This document shows positions 35,369 to 44,990 of a DNA stretch of 57,837 nucleotides, piece after piece (positions within the stretch are counted from its first letter, which is position 1; every line of letters starts with the position of its first letter). This DNA comes from Lactifluus volemus (lineage: Eukaryota; Basidiomycota; Agaricomycetes; Russulales; Russulaceae): assembly GCA_022376515.1 (NCBI GenBank), contig WTXI01000232.1, positions 1 through 57,837 on the forward strand, given 5' to 3'. Under the pieces are notes generated by a model. The model made no database searches. It saw only the letters and a program-made list of their open reading frames with translations, and had not been told where the DNA came from. Made by a program: the position numbers and the translations under genes.

Positions 35369-35370
35369 TT

Positions 35371-35925
35371 GGCCGCTCGCTCGATTGGCGTATGGAGGTC
35401 AAACCACCCATCTGGTAGCAACGTTGCTGTCGTCTCCATGTGTATCACGTCAAGACCATGTCCAATCTCTGTCAAGCAGTACTGTGCCCTGCGAGAAATT
35501 AGATTATAACACGATCCTGGATGGGAGTACGACGACGGCGCTTACGAGACTTCGAAATCCAACACGCGCTGGAGAAGGGGCGCGAGACTAGGTTGTTTAG
35601 GTAGATACGTTGCCAAGGTTCCAGCGCAGAGGTTATATTGAATTGTGAGGAGTGTTGCGGCGGCTCCATCAATGCACGCTATCGGGTCAGTATGTAAATC
35701 CCAGAACTTGGGAGAAAGAAAGAGTACATCTTCTACAGTCAGGGCTTTGATTGGAAATCAGGTATAGGACAACGATTATCGACTTGTTATACACGTACCA
35801 TATGCCTTTCCAATTGCTCTCGCACGCTCATACGAGAGCTTGGTTCGGTCAGAAATGGAGAGACCGTCGGCTCGTTGGGTGAAAAGGACGGACTGAGCAA
35901 GTTCTTGAGTCGGTCTCCGAGTCAT
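35371..35925 (-). pseudogene. Acyl-CoA oxidase-like gene, proximal copy, 5' part
   Basis: This is the N-terminal half of the disrupted gene, with start ATG at 35925 (MTRRPTQELAQS). Three exons match the intact copy: SYERARAIGKAYG, then FLSPKFWDLHSDP, then CLTEIGHGLDVIHMETTATL. Reading on into the transposon end adds only NISKM before a stop, so any unspliced product is a fragment of about 155 aa. Confidence 0.85.
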
Positions 35926-36039
35926 ATTCCACAACGGCGAAAGTGAGGCCGTGGATTGGTCTCCTTTACATGGTGTTTTAATATATCAGAGGTTTGTAAT
36001 CCATCAGAGGTTCGTACTGTCATGGCCTGACAGCCGCGA

Positions 36040-37980
36040 TGGATGCCGTGGTGCAAGTTATATGCAGCTAGAAGCTCCACCGTGGCGTTTTTCCCACATG
36101 ACAGCATAAAACCGCCGCATGGTGGGCAATCAACGATAATCTCAAATGAGCATCCTGTTTCTATTTTTCTTGCCTCAATTTCTTGTTGTACGAGCTCCTG
36201 GGAGCGTGGGTGTAGACTGGGCGGCGGTGGGTATGAGAAATTCGAACGATCTCGATCCGACAATGGGTTGGGAGCCGTTGGAAGAGGAGAGGAAGGAGGA
36301 GTAGCTTCGGATATGGATACGGATGGGATTTCGGTGAGTAGGTTTGGTGAAAGAGCCTGCTGCAGGTGGTGTAGATTTCTTGAATTGTTCGAGGCTGTCT
36401 CTAGGTGGTAGTGGTTTGGACTTCTTTTGAGAGGAGCCAGTTAAGGCAGGAGAGAGGGACAGGCGCCGGGACAACGAGGACGCCCGCGACACGATTCGGA
36501 ACAGTGGGCACGAGGCGTTCGGAACGAGAACGCGGCGTAGAGACGAAACGGGACGAAATATAGATCGATTGAGACAAGAAGAGCGAGAACGAGACAAAAT
36601 CTTAAGCAAACAAAGTGATCCGAATCGACAAATGATTTATTGGATGCTCTCCAGGCCAATGAGTAAGGCCTTATAACTATTCTCTGTAATGAGATAAATA
36701 ACTAGAGTCCACGAAAATAGTAGGTTTCAGTGGTTAGCTCAAGACCATATTTCGGGAGGCAAGGGTGAAACACAAGAGTATAAAGAAGAAGAAAAAGGAA
36801 TGGTTGATGTAGGTCTGTAAAGCGTCGGGCGTCTGGTCGCTGCATCAGACAACGCCTCAATGAGCTCAGGCCTCGCACGAGGGCGCTCAATGGAGTTGCT
36901 TGGCGAGTTTCAGCATTGGCTGAAAGTGCGTCGATGTCGAGGTGAACGAAGGTGAATTGGGGAGCGCAAAGTCGAGATATGTCACGATCGTGACGTCTAA
37001 ATCGGGTTGCGGTTGAGGGGCTGGCGCGACGCGAAGTTGGCAATCGAAAAATGAGTGGAATTCGAGGCTAGCCGTAAAGCCGACCTTACATTACCTTCCC
37101 GGAAGTGGACCAGAACCGACAATGGACTCTCGAATTCAATTTTCACTTGTACATCAACGATTGTCGCATTCTTTGAGCATCTCTAAGCATTTCAAGTTGG
37201 ACGGCCACGCGAATGCTGTCACGTCCCTTGGTGTTGCAGGCTTGGCTCCGATCCAAAGCATGACGGGGTTTTGAAAACTTCATTGGCGTGACCATATACT
37301 ACTCTCGCTTCGTTTCTAAATCTACTGCGATTTCCCCTCATCATCCACCACTGACCTCCCATTCCTGTCCGTGATGGAGGCCAAATCCTATGACTTGGGC
37401 CTGCCACCTTGCCCCCCCCCTCCCCCTTGGTCGCTTGCTTTAACAACCACTTCATCGGCCCGGAGAAGAGGTGGAAACTCAAGGATCACCACCCCTCCGA
37501 GTCGGGTAGACCGCAGACATCCGAAATTGAATGCCTGGGAAGACCGCCTGACTCACGAGACCTTTGACCTTCTGGACTCGGTCATGATAAATGGCATAAG
37601 CGGACTAGTACTGACATTGTTCGCATCAGTTATGCCTATGAGATTTCACCCCCATCATCCTCTGGGTCCGCATGATGCCCACATCTCTCAATGGTTACGA
37701 CAGTATTGAGTGTGGTTTCCAAGTGCCTGAATCAGCTAAAAGAACACAATATTTCCGATATCAGAAGTCGCGATCCATGAGGTGCTCATTCACTCCCGAG
37801 TCTTGTGATGGTGAAAGGCGGCAGTGCGAGGACGATGTCAGTGTGATGACTCAGGTGCGCCAATTGAACGCGTGCTAGTGTAGAGGTGGAGGTACTTGAA
37901 GGTCACCGAATAGATTCATGCACGGCCTCACCTTTTTTTCTTTATGATGTAAGGTGGACCTCCTGCCTACCTTCGGATTC
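36040..37980. other. Upstream region of proximal oxidase copy, no firm gene
   Basis: From 36040 to about 36660 the sequence has no counterpart in the distal duplicate and includes an inverted, diverged copy of repeat R1 (about 36450-36625). Two overlapping - strand frames (35922-36263 and 36175-36609) encode no domain I recognise and could be a decayed gene. From about 37330 to 37980 the DNA is a diverged copy of 41810-42360, including GCGACC-rich words and TTGTTCGCATC(A/G)GTTA, and is non-coding. Confidence 0.45.
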
Positions 37981-37989
37981 GCCCATATT

Positions 37990-38075
37990 TTGCCTGATGT
38001 CGACGGAGCGTCCAACAGTTACGTAACTGACATTCGTGCAATTGATCCGCGTCGTGCCAAGTCGCAACTGGTTCG
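37990..38075 (-). pseudogene. Aldehyde dehydrogenase remnant at the duplication junction
   Basis: ACAGTTACGTAAC and TTGATCCGCGTCGTGCCAAG match the intact aldehyde dehydrogenase at 42641-42653 and 42762-42781, with internal deletion. At about 38075 the match stops within GCAGGCTGAATGCTCTCC and F-box 3' flank begins. This is the fossil junction of the tandem duplication. Confidence 0.7.
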
Positions 38076-38533
38076 CAGGCTGAATGCTCTCCACTTCTCT
38101 TTTTGCAAGTACCTGTCATCATAACCATTCCTCACCCTTTCTACTTCCCCGCAGCAGTTCTCTGCTGGTTCTTGTATTTTGAGTATTTTGACGTACGATA
38201 ATCAGGTGGCCTGCACCCAGGCCAGGATAAAAGGTTATCATTATGTGTTATGGACCGACACCGGGGGGAGTCGGGCATAAATAGCTGTCCACTTCTAGCA
38301 AACTGGGCATGTAATATTCAGTTTATCGCCACAGCGAACTACTGTAGCCAATAAACAGCAGCTCCTCTACGAAACACTGATGGTTTGCCATATCACAAGG
38401 TACCTCATCGGAGATCTTTCTTATCGTCTAATTACTAAGGTAGACCCTTAAACACTAGAAAACGAACCCAAACCCTAATAAGACACGAAAAATAGAGAAT
38501 ATGGATAAAGAAAAGCTTTAGAAATGTAGACGT
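38076..38533. repeat. Second copy of F-box copy-7 3' flank
   Basis: Diverged duplicate of about 25970-26438, including TTTTGACGTACGATAATCAG and the run-up to the oxidase stop codon. No gene. Confidence 0.65.
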
Positions 38534-40636
38534 TCAAAGCAGGGACCGAACACTCCGATGAGGCTCTGCTTGCAGTGATGTTGTTGGCGAGGCATTGCTC
38601 TCGAGAAGTTGGCCGAAAATTGCAGAACTCCATGCGCTGCTCGTCTCATCAAACGTCTGAAGGTCAGAGACGAACTGCTTCCACTTCTCATCCGAGACGA
38701 TAGGCGCCACGATATATGCCTCGACGTCCATTCGCGTAAGGTACTCCTCTAAATGCGGGAAGACAGCCTCGATCGCATGCGCCTCGCGTTCCCGCAGTTC
38801 TGTTCGTGTCATCCCAAGCCGCTCGACATACCACGCTTCATCCTGCAGCACTGATGCAGCCTCGAACAAGTCAAGGAGCGGGTCATCAACATGCGCCGTC
38901 CGCGCGGCATCGTATGATATTCGATGACCGATCGCCTGTATGAGTGGCAGGGAGCGCGGAAGGATCTCCCGATTATACCTTTCACTGCGATGGCTACCCG
39001 CTGAAGCGAGAGAGGCGCGAAGCTCAGAGAAGAGCCCCTTTTCGTGCTGCGCGAGGAGACTATCTGGGTAGCGTGGGGGCTCGAATGCGTAGCGTCCGAG
39101 AAGTAGCTCTGATGTGAGGCCTATAGCACGAGGATGAAGCCACGAGAATTTCCGAGGGCGTTGGAGGATACGTACGGATAGATATGCCCAGTAAGTCACC
39201 CTCAGCAATGGCAATACCACGTATGTCAGACTGGAGTAAGGAGGCGGCTGTTTGAGTTCTAATAACATCTAGTTGGGACGAGAAAAGGCTACATACGTGC
39301 ATCGCAGAAAGCTGGTTTGCTTCAAAGAGACCCTGTGCTCCGCACCTGTCCCCAAGCGTAACGTTTGCAGCCTGAGCTGCTGGAATCAACGCCACCTTGT
39401 GCACTGTCGCAACTGCGTGGCGCACACGTGGATCAAGAGCTGGATCCATGAACCATGCGACCGTCTGCTTGTGCATTGCCTCTAAAACGAACGCATGTGC
39501 GAGTGCCACCAGGATTGGTTGTTTCTGAGTCTGGAAGGAGATGATCGGCTTGGATATCCCATTTGCATCGATGACATGTCGCCGCTGGCTGTAGCGTGTG
39601 GCAATGTAAGATGCAACCTGCAATGAAGGCAGGCCGAGGGAGCCCAGCGCGATCGTGCCAACAGCAACACGATAAATATTGCTGAAAAATGAAGCACGTG
39701 GATCGCTAGGTTTTTTGATGCTTCCAAGCAGGGCCGTTGGTGGTATTCTCGCATGATTGAAGTATGTCAGACAGTGGTTGACAGGCCGTGAGCCACCGCG
39801 TGGAGGTAAAACCCTGAAGACGATACTCAGTTTACGGCAAGTGGGATATGGTGAGAGATGATGGCATACTTGACTTTGACCCCTGGAGTCATTGACTGGC
39901 CGTCATGTAGTTGAAACACGTATGGCTTTATGCCATGATCCTCTCCACCAACAATGGTTCGTGCGAAAACGATAGAAATGCAAGAAAAGCCGGGGACAAC
40001 TGGTGATGTCGGTGGCATATACCTGAAAATAGCAATCATGTCATTAGCCATATTGAGTATCCTTAGCGTTATGGAAGCACACTTGGCCGCTCGCTCGATT
40101 GGCGTATGGATGTCAAACCACCCATCTGGTAGCAACGTTGCTGTCGTCTCCATGTGTATCACGTCCAGGCCATGTCCAATCTCTGTCAAGCAGTACTGTC
40201 CCCTGCGAGAAATTAGATTATTGCACGATCCTTGGGAGTACGACGACGGCGCTTACGAGACTTCGAAATCCAACACGCGCTGGAGAAGGGGCGAGAGACT
40301 AGGTTGCTCTGGTAGATACGTTGCCAAGGTTCCAGCGCAGAGGTTATATTGAATTGTGAGGAGTGTTGCGGCGGCTCCATCAATGAACGTTATCGGATCC
40401 GAATGTAAATCCCAGAACTTGGGAGAAAGAAAGAGCACATCTTCTATAGTCAGGGCTGTGAATGGAAATCAGGTATAGGGTAATGATGATACAACTGTGA
40501 TACACGCACCATATGCCTTTCCAATTGCTCTTGCACGCTCGTAGGAGAGCTTGGTTCGGTCAGAAATGGAGAAACCGTCAGCTCGTTGGGTGAAGAGGGC
40601 GGACTGAGCAAGTTCTTGAGTCGGTCTCCGAGTCAT
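38534..40636 (-). CDS. Acyl-CoA oxidase-like flavoenzyme, distal copy (intact)
   Basis: A multi-exon gene of about 610 aa, start at 40636 (MTRRPTQELAQS), stop at 38534. Acyl-CoA oxidases/dehydrogenases introduce the alpha-beta double bond in acyl-CoA using FAD, the first step of beta-oxidation. In order it shows an N-terminal helical part, CLTEIGHGLDVIHMETTATL (FAD/substrate region), ARTIVGGEDHGIKPYVF, PPRGGSRPVNHCLTYF, YSQRRHVIDANG with ISFQTQKQPILVALAHA, and LGDRCGAQGLFEANQ, followed by a C-terminal helical oxidase-like domain ending RSVRSLL, which is not a clear peroxisomal signal. The exon that begins ADIRG/AASLLQ is flanked by two short introns (GTATGT at about 39296, GTACGT at about 39180). 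It is about 95% alike to the proximal copy by eye. The substrate chain length is unknown. Confidence 0.82.
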
Positions 40637-40865
40637 ACTCCACAACGGGGAAAGTGCCAGCGAGGCCGTAAATTGTCTTCTTTGCATGACGTTTTAATAT
40701 ACTATCGTCCGTCAGGTTCGTGCTGTCATGGCCCGACAGTCGCGAGGTTCAGACTAAGGGTTTCTCGCCCTGAGAAACCCATAGAATCCCGGAAAACCGG
40801 AAACTTTCTAACTGACAAGTGACAGAAACCTTGGAAAGCTACCATTTCCTGGTCTGGAGAGAGGG

Positions 40866-41469
40866 CGGTAACTACCTAATCAAGGCAAAGCGGCATCTTG
40901 GGTATTCGTGAATTGTAGAAATTTTTTTTTCATGAAGCGGTAGATGATGGTAGTGACATTACCTAACGGCTCTACCTATTATGCGTTGAAGCGGGCCATT
41001 TTGCGGCCGGGGTCGCGGAGGAAAAAAATGTGTCTAAAAAACCTTGTCCATTATGGTGAAAGTCCTGGTTATGCTTTGTAGGGCGTTCTCCAGGTCGTTT
41101 GTACCCTCTTTATCGCTCTTTAGTTCGTAGCACTGCTGTCGCCGTTATTTTATCATCGGTTAAGTGAATTCAACTGTATTGTCATCTTATGCATCATCTA
41201 CAATACGTCATACCCGCAATGCGGCTTTTGAATCTGCATTTGTATACCATGACATGTAGCTGTACAAAGACGCGGTCCCCGGGGTACAGGAATGGATCAT
41301 GCAGCGGGAGGGAAAGGAGTTGGTGGCAGCGGTGCGCTGAACGTGAGGTTGGATGTTATTGGTAGTGGGAACCTTGAAGGATGGAATGGTTAAGCTGCGT
41401 GTAAACTGGGCTATGGCCCGCGCCGCCTTCCGCGACACGGCTTTGCCTTGACTAGGTAGTTACCGCCCA
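40866..41469. mobile_element. Probable non-autonomous TIR element (MITE-like), 604 bp
   Basis: GGGCGGTAACTACCTAATCA (40866-40885, continuing AGGCAAAGC) is mirrored by GCTTTGCCTTGACTAGGTAG continuing TTACCGCCC to 41469. The arms are about 29 bp with one mismatch. The interior holds no transposase. Flanks give no clear target duplication, although TA lies inside both arms. It is absent from the corresponding upstream region of the proximal duplicate. Confidence 0.65.
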
Positions 41470-41530
41470 TATGTTGGTCTTCCGGGCTGGTATATGAAAT
41501 TTACTGACAACATTTTATATTTACTGACAC

Positions 41531-41560
41531 TGTAAGTACTGTACTGTACTGTACTGTATT
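41531..41560. repeat. GTACT microsatellite
   Basis: Four to five tandem GTACT units (AAGTACTGTACTGTACTG...), next to two copies of ATTTACTGACA. Confidence 0.6.
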
Positions 41561-42550
41561 GATCGTCGTGCTCACGGATTTCCATGTGAAGGCTATTTTA
41601 CGTACTTACATTAGCCAGTTTTGCACCAACTAATCTTATTGAAGCGTTCTAGCAAAGCGATTCACACAGCGATGATGACCTGGGTCCTGGGCCTTCCCGA
41701 ACACCTGAAAAACCACTGGCAGTGGAAACCCGGAAACTACTGTATTTTCCCTTTTTGCTTATGTGCGGACTATGTCTTTACTGCTCTCCTTTCATTTCCT
41801 GAATCTATTGAGATCTCCCCTCCTCATCCTGTGACTTGGGGCCTGCCATCTTGCGCCCCCCTTAGTCGCTTGCTTTAGCAACCACTTCATCAGCCCGAAG
41901 GAGAACTGGAAATCCAAGGATCTCCACTCCGAGTCGGGAAGACACTCGATCTCAAATACCTAGAAAGACCATCTAGTTCGCGACTCGGAGACCTTTGACC
42001 CTTTGGGCTCGATCATGATAAAGGGTAAAGTGGACTAGGACTGACGTTGTTCGCATCGGTTACACTAATGGATTTTTTACCCCCCCATCATCCTCAGGCT
42101 CCGGATCGGCGTGGTGCCCACATCTCTCAATAGTAATGACGGCTTTTAGTGTGATTTCCAAGTGCCTGGAACCACGACATTTACGATATCGAAGTCGAGA
42201 TTCGGTTAGCCATGACGGAAACGATAGCGCGACGACGATGTCAGTGTGATAACTCAGGTGCCCAATTGAATGCGTGTAATGGGAAACGCGCTTGAAGGTC
42301 ACGGAATGGATTCACGCACGACCTCACCTTTCTTTGCCTTAATGATATGACGTACAATGTGACGCTGTCCCACGTACAGTAGCACCTGCATCTCATTCAG
42401 ACGCGGATAAATATCGAGAAATCAATATTGAGCTGTCGGATTACTCGTACAGTACAGCTACTTTGTCGCTACTACTAGTGCATGTTTTTATGATAAATTG
42501 TACAATTTCGAGTTGAGTCTTCTTCTTCGACTTGAACGCAGACCAAAAAT

Positions 42551-44430
42551 TTAAGAGGGCCTTTTTCCGAAGTTGACATAGATGGATTTGACGTTAAAGT
42601 AGCTTTGAAAGAATTCATTGTCAGCGTCCTTCAAGTTCCGACAGTTACGTAACGGAAAACAAAAAACGCACTTGTCCATCGCTAGCTGACCGCACTCGTG
42701 TCCTATACCAGACTGCTTGTATCCTCCGAATGGCACGGCACAATGTACAGTGTTCGTACAGTTGATCCACGTCGTGCCAACCCGCAACTGCTTCGCAGAC
42801 TGCATCCCGCGCGTGAAGTCCTGTGTGAACACGGCAGCCGCGAGGCCATAGGGCGAGTCGTTGGCCTGCCTCAGCACATCCTCCTCTTTCTCAAACTTGA
42901 TGACGACGGCAACGGGGCCCAGAATCTCCTCTTTGACGATCTCCATGTGGGGTTTCGTATTGATGAAGATAGTCGGCTGGATCCAGAAGCCCGTCGTGCC
43001 GTGTCGCTCGCCACCGAGGTGAATCGTGGCGCCTTCCCTCTTCGCCTTTTGGATGGAGTTCATGATGCGCTACAATCACGTTTAGTCACTGAGTCTCGAA
43101 ATGCCAGGAGACATAGAGACCCACGTCGAAATGATCCTTGGAGACTTGAGGACCCATGTAATAACCCTCTACGAAGGGATCCCCGAGTCTGAGATCCCTG
43201 GCTTTTTCAGTAAGGCGACCCAGGAAAGCATCGTAGATGCCCGACTGGACGAAGATGCGGGAGCTACCACAGCAGCTCTGTCCTTGGTTCCAGCTAAAAA
43301 AAAGCGGCCAACACATGAACAAAGAACAAACACCATACGATATAGGTCCATGTTAGCACGTACAAAGTACCATGAGCAGACCAGTCGACTGCGAGTTCGA
43401 TATCTGCATCGTTATAAACGATGCTGGGTGAGTTTCCACCCATTTCAAGCGTGACTTTTTTCATGTTAGACTTGGCCGCAGCTTCCATGACCTTGCGCCC
43501 TGTGCGGTGAGATCCTGTGAATACCACCGTGTCGATGTCCATATGTCTCGAAATGGCGGCGCCAACATCTTCATAACCGGTGACAACGTTCACGACACCG
43601 GGAGGGAATCCAGCTTCGTTGATGAGCGAACACATGCGGAGTGCACTCAGCGGTGTTTTTTCAGACGGCTTGAGCACCACGCAGTTGCCCGCGGCAAGGG
43701 CAGGGCCAAGCTTCGAAGTCATTAGGGCAACTGTTCCAGCGGTAAGTAAAACCCGAGGAGGAGGAGGCCTCGCGAATGGATTTCACGTACGCGGGTAATT
43801 CCAGGGAATGATCTGCCCGACGACGCCAAATGGCTCACGGTGGGTGAAAGCGTGCTTGCTCTCGTCGACCTCGATCACCTGTCCGTGGATCTTGTCCGCC
43901 CAGCCAGCGAAGTAGCGAATGGTATCGATCGCCATGGTGAGGTCGACTTCCTTGGCGGTTTTGAAGGTCTTGCCGTTATCGAGAGTCTCCAACGCCGCCA
44001 ATTCGTTCTCGTGCTGCTGCATGAGCTCAGCGAGCTTGTAGAGGAGCATCCCGCGCTTGGCACCGGGAACCTTGAGACCCCATGATGTTTCGAAGGTTTC
44101 CCTGGCGACTTTGACCGCGCGGTCAACGTCGTCAGCCGTACCTTCAGCAATAGACGTGAGGACCTTCGCGTTCGCTGTAATGGTCTCTGTGTCAGAAATG
44201 CAGGTAATTTACTATTGTGTGTCCCGCAAGCTCACTGGGGTTAAGGATGCTGTATAAGGGGAGAATAAGCAAAGTTCATGGAAGTGCAACACAAGTGCGT
44301 GCTCTTACTCGATGGTGGTGCCGTTGGACCCGGCATAGAACTTTCCACCGATGAAGATGCCCGTAGGGAACTTGACACTTCCCTTGAAAGGGCCGGAGGT
44401 AAAGTTGTGACTAAAACTGGTTGTCGACAT
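42551..44430 (-). CDS. Aldehyde dehydrogenase
   Basis: An NAD(P)-dependent aldehyde dehydrogenase of about 500 aa in at least seven exons, start at 44430 ([17 protein letters not shown]), stop at 42551. It oxidises aldehydes to acids. Visible motifs are [12 protein letters not shown] (cofactor binding), [37 protein letters not shown] (general-base Glu), [13 protein letters not shown] (catalytic Cys in the GQxC position), [13 protein letters not shown], and [14 protein letters not shown] very small exon encodes about four residues around ILNP (near 44250-44263). Splices are short and keep frame throughout, including [12 protein letters not shown] and GTF|WNQGQ. The last exon ends [15 protein letters not shown]. 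The cofactor and substrate are not determined. Part of its 3' end was copied to about 37990-38075. Confidence 0.93.
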
Positions 44431-44990
44431 GACTGAGCCTTTGTGGGGTGAAGATGCGACAAGGAGGGGGGGTCATCTATGAGACTTGCTCTGGTTAAGA
44501 ATCAGCTGGGAACGCGAGGGCGTAAGATGCCTATCCAATCCATCCAAGTCATGGGGATGCGGGAGAGACGTTGTAGGGAGGTCCACTTTGTTCTGCCCTG
44601 ACCCCTTTCGCCACAACTCGAACACTAATTAGGAGCCCCCCCAGTAGTAGTTGTCTAGACGCACATTCTAGACAGTTAATCCTGGGGGGGACTCCTAAGT
44701 AGTGTTTATGCGGTTGGGCCTCAATTCATCAGTTATCACAGATCTCATGATGGAATTTGTGATAATTGACGAGCAGCAGAATCTTCTCTTCGAATTTACG
44801 TTGTCATCTTGTGCGACAGACATTCAGGTTTGCAGCAGAAGAGGTGACTTTATGCGAAATAATTTCGTGACGCGACCAGGGTTACGTAGAGGCATGCGCT
44901 TGACCAAGATGCCGACATCACGATTTACCTCTCAGGGGCGGACCCTCATTCGTACGAACGATCGAGAGCTAAAACGCAAATGAAACTTCT
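44431..44990. other. Promoter region of aldehyde dehydrogenase
   Basis: This is the gap between the helicase stop (44991) and the dehydrogenase start. It holds the foldback at 44621-44707; nothing else is recognised. Confidence 0.5.
44621..44707. repeat. Foldback / imperfect inverted repeat, 87 bp
   Basis: AACACTAATTAGGAGCCCCC on the left is mirrored on the right by AACACTACTTAGGAGTCCCC (inverted). The arms extend about 39 bp to TGTCTAGA with several mismatches and an 8 bp loop. It may be a tiny MITE or a structured element. It lies about 190 bp upstream of the dehydrogenase start. Confidence 0.65.

Larger units (their letters stand above)
40637..42550. other. Upstream of distal oxidase / downstream of aldehyde dehydrogenase
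   Basis: No gene is supported. It contains a small hairpin (GGGTTTCTC/GAGAAACCC around 40758-40780), the TIR element at 40866-41469, a GTACT microsatellite and, from about 41810, the duplicate of 37330-37980. Confidence 0.5.

Noticed and set aside
26439..35925. The transposon as a very large intron of the oxidase gene
   Set aside because: The element has TIRs, a duplicated TT and its own transposase. The intact duplicate lacks it entirely, and reading into it gives a stop within six codons.
36175..36609. A novel serine/arginine-rich gene on the - strand
   Set aside because: It overlaps a dispersed repeat, has no recognisable domain, and has a competing overlapping frame. It is kept only as a possible decayed gene in the region entry.
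41621..41878. An 85-codon frame near the oxidase upstream region
   Set aside because: It falls in duplicated non-coding DNA whose counterpart at about 37330-37500 does not keep the frame.
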